Origin: Anaerohalosphaeraceae bacterium
GTDB taxonomy: Bacteria > Planctomycetota > Phycisphaerae > Sedimentisphaerales > Anaerohalosphaeraceae
DNA: 49,301 bases
Reading direction: 5' to 3'
Assembly (NCBI GenBank): GCA_035378985.1
Contig: DAOSUR010000018.1
Span: forward strand, 1 to 49,301
The position numbers and the translations under genes are program-made. Below are positions 15,639 to 24,324 of the stretch, piece by piece (position 1 is the stretch's first letter; every line of letters begins with the position of its first letter). Below the pieces are notes generated by a model. That model was not told where the DNA came from. It made no database searches and saw only the letters and a list, made by a program, of their open reading frames with translations.

Positions 15639-17834
15639 ATGAAAAGAAAATGGTTAATGGTATATTTAGGATTCGGCCTTCTTTTTTCGTCCATCGGTTT
15701 TGCGATGGACCCGATTTTAATCGGAGATTTTGAAAGCGGCCCGGACACCGGTTTTACCCCCTATCGATATGACCACTGGTTTAACGGCGGGCTGGCCATT
15801 TCCGACACGCTTCTGCCGGCGGTGGCTGCCACACGGGGAACCCATTCGTTAAAATGTGTGGATGCTGACGGCGGCTGGGGTGCGACAGTCCAGCTGCCCC
15901 TGTTTGACAACGGCAACACGCTGGACAACCCCTGGATTCAGGCCATTTTGTCCCCTCAGTGTGTCATTTCCGTAGATGTCACGGCTGTCGCGTCGGAAGT
16001 GGCGGGCGGATGGTGTGAATTGGGGTTTATTCATAATACGGCGGCCCCGAGCGGCGGCTGGAATCTGTATATGTGGCAGCCGCTGATTGTGGACGGTTTG
16101 CCCCACCGGTATGTGTTTACGATGGATGAGGAAACGCGAAATTCCATCATCAATGCCATTGGCGGCTGGGGCGCCAATATCGGCTTCGGCATCAACACCG
16201 GTTCCGGAAGCACCACCATTTACATTGACAACATCTGGATTTGGCCGGAAGGGCTGGTGGATGAATACGGGCCCCGCAATCCCTCTGTGGAGCAGGAATT
16301 CGCCGCCAATCCCAACTTTGTCAATGCCCTCCTGAAGTGGAGGCCGGGTGGGGACCCCAATGGACAATACGAGGTCAATCCGCTGATTGTGGACGAATAT
16401 GTCTTCATCAGTAAGACGCTCAATGACCCTAATCTGTATTATCACGGCAGAACCGGTGTGGACCCGGGTCTGACCACGACCGAATCTCAGTATGGGCCCG
16501 TGCTTCTTCCGATTAACAGCACTTTCCGCTGGGCGGTTGTGGAAGCCGTGGAAGGTTATGAGCAGACTTTTACCGTCGGTGTCAGCACCCTGGAGGCGGT
16601 GGAACCGAACAATATTGTCGGGCCCATTTGGTCTTTTAACACGCTCAGCACGCTGCCGGTCATTACGGCTCAGCCGGTCAGCACCCGTTATGGAATCGGC
16701 GGTCCCAACCCGCAGTTTACGGTCACCGTTCAAAGCGTTACGACGCCCAGTTATCAGTGGTACTTCTCGCAGGACGGTGTGATTGACGCTTCCGATACAG
16801 CCATCAGTGCATCGATCGGCGGAAACAGTCCCACCCTGACAATCCCCTCGGCAAACAAGGCCTATCAGGCCTACTATTACTGCCGTATCTGGAATGCGGC
16901 GACCCAGTCCGGCGGCGGCAGTTTTCCGGATGTTTATTCCAATGTCGTGACGCTGGTTGTGGAACGCAAGGTGGCTGAATATCTGTTTGACGGCAATCTG
17001 AACGACAGCAGCGGCCACGGCGTCAACGGCACCGGTGTCGGCAGCCCGACCTTTGCAGCGGGTATCGGCGGCGGGCAGGCCCTGTCTTTGAACGGCCTCA
17101 ATCAGTATGTCACGCTGGGCAACAACGGCTTCCCGAAGGCAAGTCTGCTGGATGCCGGCGGCATCGGCGGCGGGCTGGACCGCGGGTCGGTTGTCTGCTG
17201 GGTGAAGGTCAATTCCGTTCCCGGCGGGGAGCCCTACAGCAAGGTGGCGGCGATTTTGTCCGGCTGGAATCACGGAGACGGCTGGCCGCATACAGCCTTC
17301 GAACTGGCTGTGGAGTCGGATTTGGATTCCACCTATACCAACGCCCGAGCCCTGGTGTTGGGTGAGACGGCTCAGGTGGCCTGGGTGTCCTGGCGGCCGA
17401 CGTGGGTGAACAACTTCAACATGGCCGGCGACGGACAGTGGCATATGATTGCGGCGACCTGGGCGATGGATGATATTATGCGCGTGTATGTGGACGGCAG
17501 TCTCATCGCCACCTCCGGCAGTGCCTCCAGCAGCACCTTCCTGCCGTGGGTGAACGGAATGCTCATCGGGGCATCGCCGCAGGATACGCAGGGCGGCATT
17601 CATCGGTACTTCAACGGGCTGATTGACAACCTGCGGGTGTACAACTATGTGCTGACCCCGGAAACTATCGCTCAGGAATACTACAACCTGACGGGCAAAC
17701 CCGGCTGCATCTATACGGACTTCCCGGGCAGCAATTTCAACGTTGACAACACCGGCACATCTTACTGCCGCGTCGATTTGGCGGACTTCGCCCTGATGGC
17801 TCAGAACTGGCTGGCGGAGGGATTTTATCCGTAG
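15639..17834 (+). CDS. Secreted LamG-domain protein with dockerin-like C-terminus
   Basis: 731 residues; ATG preceded by GGGGAAG. After a signal peptide (about 1-22, ending GFAM) comes a beta-sandwich domain (about 25-205) related to the PEP-CTERM protein at 12514. Next are a fibronectin/cadherin-like stretch, an Ig-like domain (about 345-445: ITAQPVSTRYGIGGPNPQFT and PSYQWYFSQDG, PSANKAYQAYYYCRIWNA) and a LamG/concanavalin-like domain (about 450-685: VAEYLFDGNLNDSSGHGVNG, GQWHMIAATWAMDDIMRVYV, FNGLIDNLRVYNYVL). The C-terminus YCRVDLADFALMAQNWL is the same half-dockerin-like tag seen elsewhere in the window. It probably belongs to one operon with the sigma and FecR genes and may be the output or sensor of that pair. 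Confidence 0.82.
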   Translation: MKRKWLMVYLGFGLLFSSIGFAMDPILIGDFESGPDTGFTPYRYDHWFNGGLAISDTLLPAVAATRGTHSLKCVDADGGWGATVQLPLFDNGNTLDNPWIQAILSPQCVISVDVTAVASEVAGGWCELGFIHNTAAPSGGWNLYMWQPLIVDGLPHRYVFTMDEETRNSIINAIGGWGANIGFGINTGSGSTTIYIDNIWIWPEGLVDEYGPRNPSVEQEFAANPNFVNALLKWRPGGDPNGQYEVNPLIVDEYVFISKTLNDPNLYYHGRTGVDPGLTTTESQYGPVLLPINSTFRWAVVEAVEGYEQTFTVGVSTLEAVEPNNIVGPIWSFNTLSTLPVITAQPVSTRYGIGGPNPQFTVTVQSVTTPSYQWYFSQDGVIDASDTAISASIGGNSPTLTIPSANKAYQAYYYCRIWNAATQSGGGSFPDVYSNVVTLVVERKVAEYLFDGNLNDSSGHGVNGTGVGSPTFAAGIGGGQALSLNGLNQYVTLGNNGFPKASLLDAGGIGGGLDRGSVVCWVKVNSVPGGEPYSKVAAILSGWNHGDGWPHTAFELAVESDLDSTYTNARALVLGETAQVAWVSWRPTWVNNFNMAGDGQWHMIAATWAMDDIMRVYVDGSLIATSGSASSSTFLPWVNGMLIGASPQDTQGGIHRYFNGLIDNLRVYNYVLTPETIAQEYYNLTGKPGCIYTDFPGSNFNVDNTGTSYCRVDLADFALMAQNWLAEGFYP

Positions 17835-17873
17835 TCGTTAGGGCGGAATCGAGCAGCGAGGAATAGGAGAACG

Positions 17874-17903
17874 GGGCCTGCGGAATAGGCAGGCCCTTTT
17901 TTT
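17874..17903 (+). terminator. Intrinsic terminator after the sigma-FecR-LamG unit
   Basis: GGGCCTGC at 17874-17881 and GCAGGCCC at 17889-17896 form a perfect 8-bp stem with a 7-base loop followed by seven T, 40 bases after the stop. Confidence 0.93.
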
Positions 17904-17923
17904 GTTTTCTTCCAAAAATAATC

Positions 17924-17952
17924 TTTACAGAAACCCCTAATGCAAATATTTT
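17924..17952 (+). promoter_or_regulatory. Putative promoter of the cellobiose phosphorylase/cellulase operon
   Basis: TTTACA at 17924-17929 and TATTTT at 17947-17952 with 17-base spacing, downstream of a strong terminator and 49 bases before the start codon. The -10 box is imperfect. Confidence 0.4.
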
Positions 17953-18001
17953 AGACAGCAGAGATAATGCCGTACAAAAAACAGCAAAAAAGGACAGCAA
18001 A

Positions 18002-20464
18002 ATGAAGACGGCATCCAAGTACGGTTTTTTTGACGAGGCGGCTCGGGAATATGTCATCACGCGTCCCGACACACCCCTGCCGTGGATAAACTACCTGGGA
18101 TTTCAGGATTATCTGGGGATTATTTCGAATACGGCCGGCGGCTACAGTTTCTATCGTGATGCCCGGCTGCGGCGGATCACCCGTTATTTTTACAATGCCG
18201 TGCCCAAAGACAATCCCGGCCGCTATCTGTATCTGTGCGACGGGCGAAACACCTGGAACCCGAGCTTTAAGCCGATGCGCCGTGCGCTGGATTTTTATCA
18301 GTGCCGTCACGGCCTCGGTTATACCGTGATTACCGGCCGGCTTGCAGGGCTCGAAGCCCGAACAACCTATTTTGTGCCGGTCGATGAGGATGCGGAGGTG
18401 TGGGCGGTCCAACTGACTAACCATACCCGACGCAAAAAAACCATCGACATCTTCAGTTATGCGGAGTTTTGTCTGTGGAATGCCTGGGACGATGCGACTA
18501 ATTTTCAGCGGAACTGGAACACCGGCGAGGTCGAAGTGGAAGGCAGCGTGATTTACCACAAAACCGAGTACCGGGAACGCCGCAGCCATTATGCCTTTTT
18601 TGCCTGCAGCGAGCCGGTTGTCGGATTTGACACCAGCCGCGATGCGTTTCTGGGCAATATGAATGATTACGGCTGTCCGGAGGCCGTGCTCCGGCGAACA
18701 TCCTTCAACAGCATTGCCCACGGCTGGGCGCCGGTCGGCTCCCATCACCTGCGGCTGACGCTGGAGGCCGGCCAAACCCGCTCGTTCCATTTTGTCCTCG
18801 GGTATCTGGAAAATCCGCCCGAGAAGAAATTTTCCGCCCCCGGCGTGCTCAACAAAGAACGATGTTATGACCTGCTCCGGCGGTTTCAGACAGCCGAGCA
18901 GATTGAGGAGAAGTTTCAGCAGCTTCGGCGGCACTGGGAGCAGGTTCTCGGAACCCTTCAGACGGAGATAGACAATCCGCTGGTTCGGCGGATGGTTAAT
19001 ACCTGGAATCCCTATCAATGCATGGTTACGTTCAACGTGTCGCGTTCGGCCAGTTCGTTTGAGTCCGGCATCGGGCGGGGGCTGGGGTTTCGGGATTCCA
19101 ATCAGGACCTGCTCGGCTCCGTGCAGATGGTGGCCGCACGGGCCCGGCAGCGCATCCTCGATTTGGCCGCCACGCAGAACTCCGACGGCACCTGCTATCA
19201 CCAGTACCAGCCGCTCACCAAACAGGGCAATCATGAGGCCGGCACCGGCTTCAGCGATGACCCCCTGTGGCTGATTGTTTCAACAGACGCCTACATTCGC
19301 GAGACCGGCGATGAATCGATTCTCGACGCCCCCGTCGGATATGCGGACAAACCCCAGAGTGCCGAACGTACGACCTTGCTGGACCATCTGCATCAGTCGG
19401 CCCGTCGGGTGCTGGCCGACCGCGGGCCGCACAATCTGCCCCTGATCGGCCATGCCGACTGGAACGATTGTCTGAATCTGAACTGCTTCAGCAATACTCC
19501 CGGCGAAAGTTTTCAGCTGGCCGGTGATATCGAAGGCGGCCGGGCGGAATCGGTGATGGTTGCCCAGCTGTTTATTTACAGTGCAAGCCGGCTGGCGGCC
19601 CTGCTGCGCCGGCGCGGCGAGGCGGCGGCCGCAGACGCCTACGAAAAAGAGGCCGCCGCAATGAAAGAGGCCGTGATGCAGTTCGGCTGGGACGGAAAAT
19701 GGTTCCGGCGGGCATATGACCATTTTTCGCGGCCCGTCGGCTCGGCCTCCTGCGATGAAGGCAAAATCTTTATTGAAACGCAGGGCTGGGGCGTAATGGC
19801 CGGCCTGGGGCTGGAGGATGGAAAAGCCCGACAGGCCCTCGACAGTGCCTGGGAGTATCTGGCCGATGAGAACGGAATGGTTCTCGTGCAGCCCGCCTAT
19901 ACCTACTACCGCGACTATCTGGGCGAAATCACCTCATATCCGCCCGGCTATAAGGAAAATGCGAGCGTCTTCTGCCACAACAACACCTGGATGATTATCG
20001 CCGAAACCATTCTTGGACGCGGCGACAGGGCGTGGGAGCTGTACCGGCGGATTTGTCCGGCGGCCAAAGAAGACCGGCTCGACATTTACCGCAGCGAGCC
20101 CTACTGCTTTGCCCAGACCATCGCCGGCAAGGATGCCCCGATGCCCGGCGAGGCCAAAAACTCCTGGCTGACCGGCACCGCCTCCTGGACCTATGTTGCC
20201 CTGACGCAATATATCCTGGGGATTCGGCCTGAATACGATGGGCTTTGTATCGCCCCGTGCATCCCGCCGGACTGGAAAGGTTTTACTGTCTATCGGCTCT
20301 TTCGCGGCTGTCGGTATGAGATTTATGTGAGCAATCCGGACGGGGTAATGAAGGGCATTCGCCGCCTGCTGGTGAATGGAAAACCGATTCCGGGGCAAGT
20401 CGTGCCTGTCTTTCCGGCCGGCCAAACCGTTCGCGTTGATGCGGAAATGGGGATAAAATTATGA
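18002..20464 (+). CDS. Cellobiose phosphorylase-type GH94 enzyme
   Basis: 820 residues, ATG with AAGGA 7 bases upstream. Length and order match GH94 cellobiose phosphorylases, which split cellobiose with phosphate into glucose 1-phosphate and glucose inside the cell. An N-terminal beta-sandwich (about 1-300, PWINYLGFQDYLGIISNTAGG) precedes an (alpha/alpha)6 barrel with signature GLGFRDSNQDLLG, QPLTKQGNHEAGTGFSDDPL and GHADWNDCLNL, where D489 fits the catalytic acid of the Cellvibrio gilvus enzyme (D490). No signal peptide, so cytoplasmic. Its stop overlaps the ATG of the secreted GH5 gene (ATGA), so production of cellobiose outside and phosphorolysis inside are linked. Cellobiose is the best substrate guess; other beta-glucosides cannot be excluded. 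Confidence 0.88.
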   Translation: MKTASKYGFFDEAAREYVITRPDTPLPWINYLGFQDYLGIISNTAGGYSFYRDARLRRITRYFYNAVPKDNPGRYLYLCDGRNTWNPSFKPMRRALDFYQCRHGLGYTVITGRLAGLEARTTYFVPVDEDAEVWAVQLTNHTRRKKTIDIFSYAEFCLWNAWDDATNFQRNWNTGEVEVEGSVIYHKTEYRERRSHYAFFACSEPVVGFDTSRDAFLGNMNDYGCPEAVLRRTSFNSIAHGWAPVGSHHLRLTLEAGQTRSFHFVLGYLENPPEKKFSAPGVLNKERCYDLLRRFQTAEQIEEKFQQLRRHWEQVLGTLQTEIDNPLVRRMVNTWNPYQCMVTFNVSRSASSFESGIGRGLGFRDSNQDLLGSVQMVAARARQRILDLAATQNSDGTCYHQYQPLTKQGNHEAGTGFSDDPLWLIVSTDAYIRETGDESILDAPVGYADKPQSAERTTLLDHLHQSARRVLADRGPHNLPLIGHADWNDCLNLNCFSNTPGESFQLAGDIEGGRAESVMVAQLFIYSASRLAALLRRRGEAAAADAYEKEAAAMKEAVMQFGWDGKWFRRAYDHFSRPVGSASCDEGKIFIETQGWGVMAGLGLEDGKARQALDSAWEYLADENGMVLVQPAYTYYRDYLGEITSYPPGYKENASVFCHNNTWMIIAETILGRGDRAWELYRRICPAAKEDRLDIYRSEPYCFAQTIAGKDAPMPGEAKNSWLTGTASWTYVALTQYILGIRPEYDGLCIAPCIPPDWKGFTVYRLFRGCRYEIYVSNPDGVMKGIRRLLVNGKPIPGQVVPVFPAGQTVRVDAEMGIKL

Positions 20465-21576
20465 AACCTGTTCAGAGACAATCCAACCGGTCCGGATTCA
20501 GGGCGGACAGCAAAACCTTTGTCCTTTGGTTCTTTCTCGGGGTCTGGGCCGCCGCCGCTACACCGCGGCTGCGTGCGGAAGGGACGGTCCTCAAAGACCC
20601 GGCGGGCAATGTGGTAGTCCTGCGCGGCGTGTCTTTGATTGATGTAGGCGGGACGGAAAAGCAGTTCGGCGGAGCGATTCGAATGATTGACCGGCTGACC
20701 AACCGCAATGACCCGCAGGGCTCCTCGCCTGGGTGGTATCCGAAGGTCATCCGCATCCCGATTTATCCGCCGGATGAAGAGGACTACAAGAGCCCGTGGA
20801 CGTTTATCCCCGGACGGGATGATTTCTATGAAAAACTGCTGCGGCCCGTGGTGGACTACTGCAAAAGCAAAGACCTGTATGCGATTGTGGACTGGCACTA
20901 CATCGGCAATACCTTTGACCATCGCGAAACGACGCGGCAGTTCTGGGAGTATATGGCGCCGCGGTTTGCGGAGGACAGCCACGTCATCTTTGAGCTGTTC
21001 AATGAGCCGATTAATAAAGTCGGCACGGATGAGGAATGCTGGCTGAGTGTCCGCAAAGATATGCAGGAGTGGGTCAATCTGATTCGGCAGTACGCCCCGC
21101 AGACGCTGCTGCTGATTGCCGGCGCCAACTATTCGCAAATCATCGGGCCCGCCGCCGACCATCCGATTGAAGATCCCGTCGGAAACAAAAACTATGCCAT
21201 CGTTTCCCACATTTATCCGATGCACTGGCTCAGCGAAAACGCCCAGTGGTACAAAGACCATATCCTCCGGTGCGTGAAGGTGCATCCGGTTTTTCTGAGC
21301 GAGTGGGGATTCAGCCGCAGTTTCCGCCGCAGCCGCATTCCGGCGGCCACGGTTGACAACTATGCCCATCCGCTGCTGAACTGGGCGGAACAGTATAAAA
21401 TCAGCAGCACCTGCTGGGCCGCCAGCTACGACTGGAATCCGAAGCTGTTTAACCCCGACTGGACGCTGCGCTGCGGGCCCTATGAGATGGGCTGCTTTCT
21501 GAAGGATTATCTCTACGAGAAGCGAAACGATGACCAGCCGGCCGGTGCGAACGAGCCGTCGGCTTCTTCGCTGTAA
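20461..21576 (+). CDS. GH5-family endoglucanase-like glycoside hydrolase
   Basis: 371 residues, start ATG overlapping the upstream stop. A signal peptide at about 20-40 (FVLWFFLGVWAAAATPRLRA) follows a charged N-terminus, so it is exported. The GH5 barrel has VLRGVSLIDVGG at strand 1, the Arg/His positions KVIRIPIYPP and YAIVDWHYIG, the acid/base E182 in HVIFELFNEP and the nucleophile E281 in VFLSEWGFS. Both catalytic glutamates are intact. GH5 enzymes mostly cut beta-1,4-glucans or mannans; coupling with a cellobiose phosphorylase favours cellulose or a related beta-glucan. The gene ends 9 bases from the convergent J-domain gene. Confidence 0.87.
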   Translation: MKPVQRQSNRSGFRADSKTFVLWFFLGVWAAAATPRLRAEGTVLKDPAGNVVVLRGVSLIDVGGTEKQFGGAIRMIDRLTNRNDPQGSSPGWYPKVIRIPIYPPDEEDYKSPWTFIPGRDDFYEKLLRPVVDYCKSKDLYAIVDWHYIGNTFDHRETTRQFWEYMAPRFAEDSHVIFELFNEPINKVGTDEECWLSVRKDMQEWVNLIRQYAPQTLLLIAGANYSQIIGPAADHPIEDPVGNKNYAIVSHIYPMHWLSENAQWYKDHILRCVKVHPVFLSEWGFSRSFRRSRIPAATVDNYAHPLLNWAEQYKISSTCWAASYDWNPKLFNPDWTLRCGPYEMGCFLKDYLYEKRNDDQPAGANEPSASSL

Positions 21577-21585
21577 AAGAAAAGC

Positions 21586-22740
21586 TTATCCGCGACTGCT
21601 GCCGGAGGTCAGACGGGCAAATCGGCTGCGGCACTGGGCTATCAGATTGAGCATCTGGTCGGCTTGTTTGCGGACGGCCGGGTCCGGATGGGTCACGCGG
21701 GCGTTCCATTTGCGGTATTCACTGGTGAGTTTCTCAAGGATTTGCGACTCCGTCATCCCCTCGTGAAGTCCCAGCAGGAGCATCGGGTCCTGGATGTGTT
21801 CGGCCTGACGGCTCAGGTATTTCTGCACAAGGGTTTCCCAGCGGTTTTTGGGAATCTCCAGCTTGGCGGCGATAGTCTGAAGCAGATGCAGAAGGGGCTG
21901 AGGAATCCCGGAGGCGCAGGCGGCGATTCGCATGCAGATTTCCAGGATGCTGCAGCACTCGGCGGGTTCTGCATAGCCCGCCAGCTGTTCGCAGGCGTCC
22001 CGTACGAGGGCGGCGGCCTGCTCGTCGGAAAGGGGTTCCGTCTGTTCGGCGGCGGGCAGCTTTCGTTCCTGCAGCCACCGCTCCAGCATTTCTTTGCCTG
22101 TGGGGTTGGGTGCCGTCATCTGCCAAACGGTTGCGGCAATTTGGCGCATCGCCTGCTGTTTGGCCAGACGCTGCTGCTGGATTTCCTCGTATCCGAAGTG
22201 TTCAGACAGCAGCGGCACCTGGTTTCGTGCGGACGCCAGTACTTTTCCGGTCGTCTTGTCCAGAACGGTCACTTCACACTCGAGTACGGCCGGTCCGCGC
22301 CGCGGAAAGACCAGCTCCCAGGCGCCGATTTCGGCAATAGTGACCCAGTCTTTCAAAACCGACACCCGGGCCGGCAGAATGCCGTTGTGAAACCGGTATT
22401 GATGGGCGGGCGTGCCGTCCAATGACCATTCCGGGCGTCTGCAAAGCACGGGTTTGGCGGCGGTCTGTTTATCGGTTGCATCTGTTAACTGAATCAAGAG
22501 ATCGGTATCACAGTTTGGGTACGGGACACGAATCGCACCCTGAATCTGGATTTTTAATACATCCCGGCAGCCGGCGGCCGTTTCCTCCTCAAACAGCAGG
22601 ACCCGGCAGGCAAACCGCCGGGGGTCCAGGGCGGGAATCAGCACGCCCAGCCAGCGCCGCAGCGACACCGGGCCGAGGGCCGCCAAAACCGCTCCCAGCG
22701 TCAGCACAACAATCAGAATGCTCAGGGCCTGTTCGGTCAT
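21586..22740 (-). CDS. DjlA-like membrane protein with TerB-like region and C-terminal J-domain
   Basis: 384 residues. A membrane helix occupies about residues 5-28 (ALSILIVVLTLGAVLAAL). Residues 40-190 form a beta-rich domain of unknown type (YRFHNGILPARVSVLKDWVT). Residues about 245-320 resemble the all-helical TerB domain (PAECCSILEICMRIAACAS, LLQTIAAKLEIPKNRW). The last 65 residues read like a compact J-domain: LLLGLHEGMTESQILEKLTS and EYRKWNARVTHPDPAVRKQ, with the HPD triad at H351-P352-D353. That order matches E. coli DjlA apart from the extra beta domain. It starts 2 bases after the Hsp70 stop, so it should be the cochaperone of that Hsp70 at the membrane. The J-domain call is from motif reading only and its loop is short. 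Confidence 0.7.
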   Translation of the reverse strand: MTEQALSILIVVLTLGAVLAALGPVSLRRWLGVLIPALDPRRFACRVLLFEEETAAGCRDVLKIQIQGAIRVPYPNCDTDLLIQLTDATDKQTAAKPVLCRRPEWSLDGTPAHQYRFHNGILPARVSVLKDWVTIAEIGAWELVFPRRGPAVLECEVTVLDKTTGKVLASARNQVPLLSEHFGYEEIQQQRLAKQQAMRQIAATVWQMTAPNPTGKEMLERWLQERKLPAAEQTEPLSDEQAAALVRDACEQLAGYAEPAECCSILEICMRIAACASGIPQPLLHLLQTIAAKLEIPKNRWETLVQKYLSRQAEHIQDPMLLLGLHEGMTESQILEKLTSEYRKWNARVTHPDPAVRKQADQMLNLIAQCRSRFARLTSGSSRG

Positions 22741-22742
22741 CG

Positions 22743-24296
22743 TCAGCGAACCTGAAATTTGGCGATTTCCTTTGTCTTCTGCTGAATGGAGCTCTGATGC
22801 ACTGCAGCGCCGTCTTCACTCAGGTCGAAATCCACCTCCAGCGTGCGTCCGGATTCCTCATCGCAGAATGTGCAGTGCATCCGCTGGTTGAGGTCATAAC
22901 TGTACCGAACCAGAATCGGCCGATTGGCCGGACGATTGGGCGGCAGTTCGAAGATTTCCGTGGCAATCTTATTGACAAAGTCGGGGTCTTCATCTTCTCC
23001 CTGCGTGATGGTAATCTGAAGTTCCGTCTGCCCTTCACACATCGTATAAAACGTCTGTGTGGCTTCGCAGGGCAGCGGGGTATTTTTCTTCAGCAGGATG
23101 CTGTTTCGAATCACGTGCTTGCCTGTGGCCTCATCAAACGGAGCACACAGGGTCCCGTAACTGTGGTTGCAGACGTCCTTGAGTTTGATGTCCCGCAGAC
23201 CGGCGGCAATACCCGCCTCGACCTGTTCGGGGTGCTGCCGCAGCAGGGTCAGGCCGGCGTGAATGGCTGCTCCCAGCGCTACACATTCATCGACGTTGAC
23301 GGCCACCAGCGGGGGCTTGCCGAATTTTTCGGTCAGCCGTTTCTGCACCAGCGGAATGCGGGTGCTGCCGCCCACCAGCAGGACCTGGTCAATCTCTTTG
23401 ATGGTGCAGCCGGCTTCCTGAAGACTGACGTCAATGAGCATCTCCGTGCGTCCGACCAGCGGTTCGACGGCTTCTTCAAACTGGGCCTGCGTAATTTCAA
23501 CCCGGGCGCTGCCGGCCTTGCCGTACAAAATCTTTTTGGCGACGGGGCGGCGCGAGAGAGTCTTTTTCACATCTTCGGCCTCATCCTCATACTGGGCCTG
23601 CTCCTGCGAGTTGGTAATCAGCGGCTGACCGGTCTGTTCCTGATAGGTTTTTTCGAACATCTGAAGGATTTTCCGGTCAAAGTCCACTCCGCCCAGTGCG
23701 TGGTCTCCCTGATTGCAGACGATCTGAATATTCTGGCCGCTGACATCCATAATCGTCACATCAAACGTACCGCCGCCCAGGTCATACACCAGCACCCGGC
23801 CGTTGACATCGTGTGTGGTGGCATAGTAGAGAGCCGCCGCCACCGGTTCATTGACGATGCCGATGACGTTCAGGCCCGCCATCGCACCGGCGTCCATCGT
23901 GGCTTTTCGGCGAACCTCGTCAAAATGCGCCGGCACGGAGATGACGACATGCTGAATGTTCGGGTAAATCATCTCCGCGTCCTGTTTGAGTTTCTTTAAA
24001 ATCAAACTGGAGATTTCCTCCGGCGTCCAGACGCGGCTGCCGATGGTTTTCCGCCACTGGGAATCGCCCATATGCCGCTTAATCCAGCGGATGGCCCTGT
24101 CGGGATTGAGCTGCCGGCAGTTCAGCGCCTCGATGCCGACACGAACCGTGGCGTCCTGGTCTTCATCAAAATACACGACAGACGGCGTCAATCGCTCTCC
24201 TTCACTGTTCGGAACGACCTCCGGGCGGCCGATTTTGTTCAGAATCGCCAGTGCCGAAAATGTTGTTCCCAAATCGATTCCTGCTATCATGCCCAT
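22743..24296 (-). CDS. Short Hsp70/DnaK-like chaperone lacking the lid
   Basis: 517 residues, against about 610-640 for DnaK. The nucleotide-binding domain is complete: phosphate-1 loop GIDLGTTFSALAIL, phosphate-2 loop VLVYDLGGGTFDVTIMDVSG and adenosine motif VLLVGGSTRIPLVQ. The linker KLKDV leads to a beta-sandwich substrate-binding part (about 385-500, including NSILLKKNTPLPCEATQTFY), but the helical lid is missing; the protein ends soon after. Lidless Hsp70 paralogues beside J-domain genes occur in bacteria (HscC-type and others). It lies between a GrpE-like membrane gene and a J-domain membrane gene, so it probably acts on clients at the inner membrane. It is not the main DnaK judging by length and setting. 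Confidence 0.9.
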   Translation of the reverse strand: MGMIAGIDLGTTFSALAILNKIGRPEVVPNSEGERLTPSVVYFDEDQDATVRVGIEALNCRQLNPDRAIRWIKRHMGDSQWRKTIGSRVWTPEEISSLILKKLKQDAEMIYPNIQHVVISVPAHFDEVRRKATMDAGAMAGLNVIGIVNEPVAAALYYATTHDVNGRVLVYDLGGGTFDVTIMDVSGQNIQIVCNQGDHALGGVDFDRKILQMFEKTYQEQTGQPLITNSQEQAQYEDEAEDVKKTLSRRPVAKKILYGKAGSARVEITQAQFEEAVEPLVGRTEMLIDVSLQEAGCTIKEIDQVLLVGGSTRIPLVQKRLTEKFGKPPLVAVNVDECVALGAAIHAGLTLLRQHPEQVEAGIAAGLRDIKLKDVCNHSYGTLCAPFDEATGKHVIRNSILLKKNTPLPCEATQTFYTMCEGQTELQITITQGEDEDPDFVNKIATEIFELPPNRPANRPILVRYSYDLNQRMHCTFCDEESGRTLEVDFDLSEDGAAVHQSSIQQKTKEIAKFQVR

Positions 24297-24324
24297 AGTT
24301 TCCAGTCCTTATGCTTTCCTCGTT

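Noticed and set aside
15849..17603. A 584-codon minus-strand frame opposite the LamG gene
   Set aside because: The LamG frame has signal peptide, domains and terminator; the opposite frame has none.
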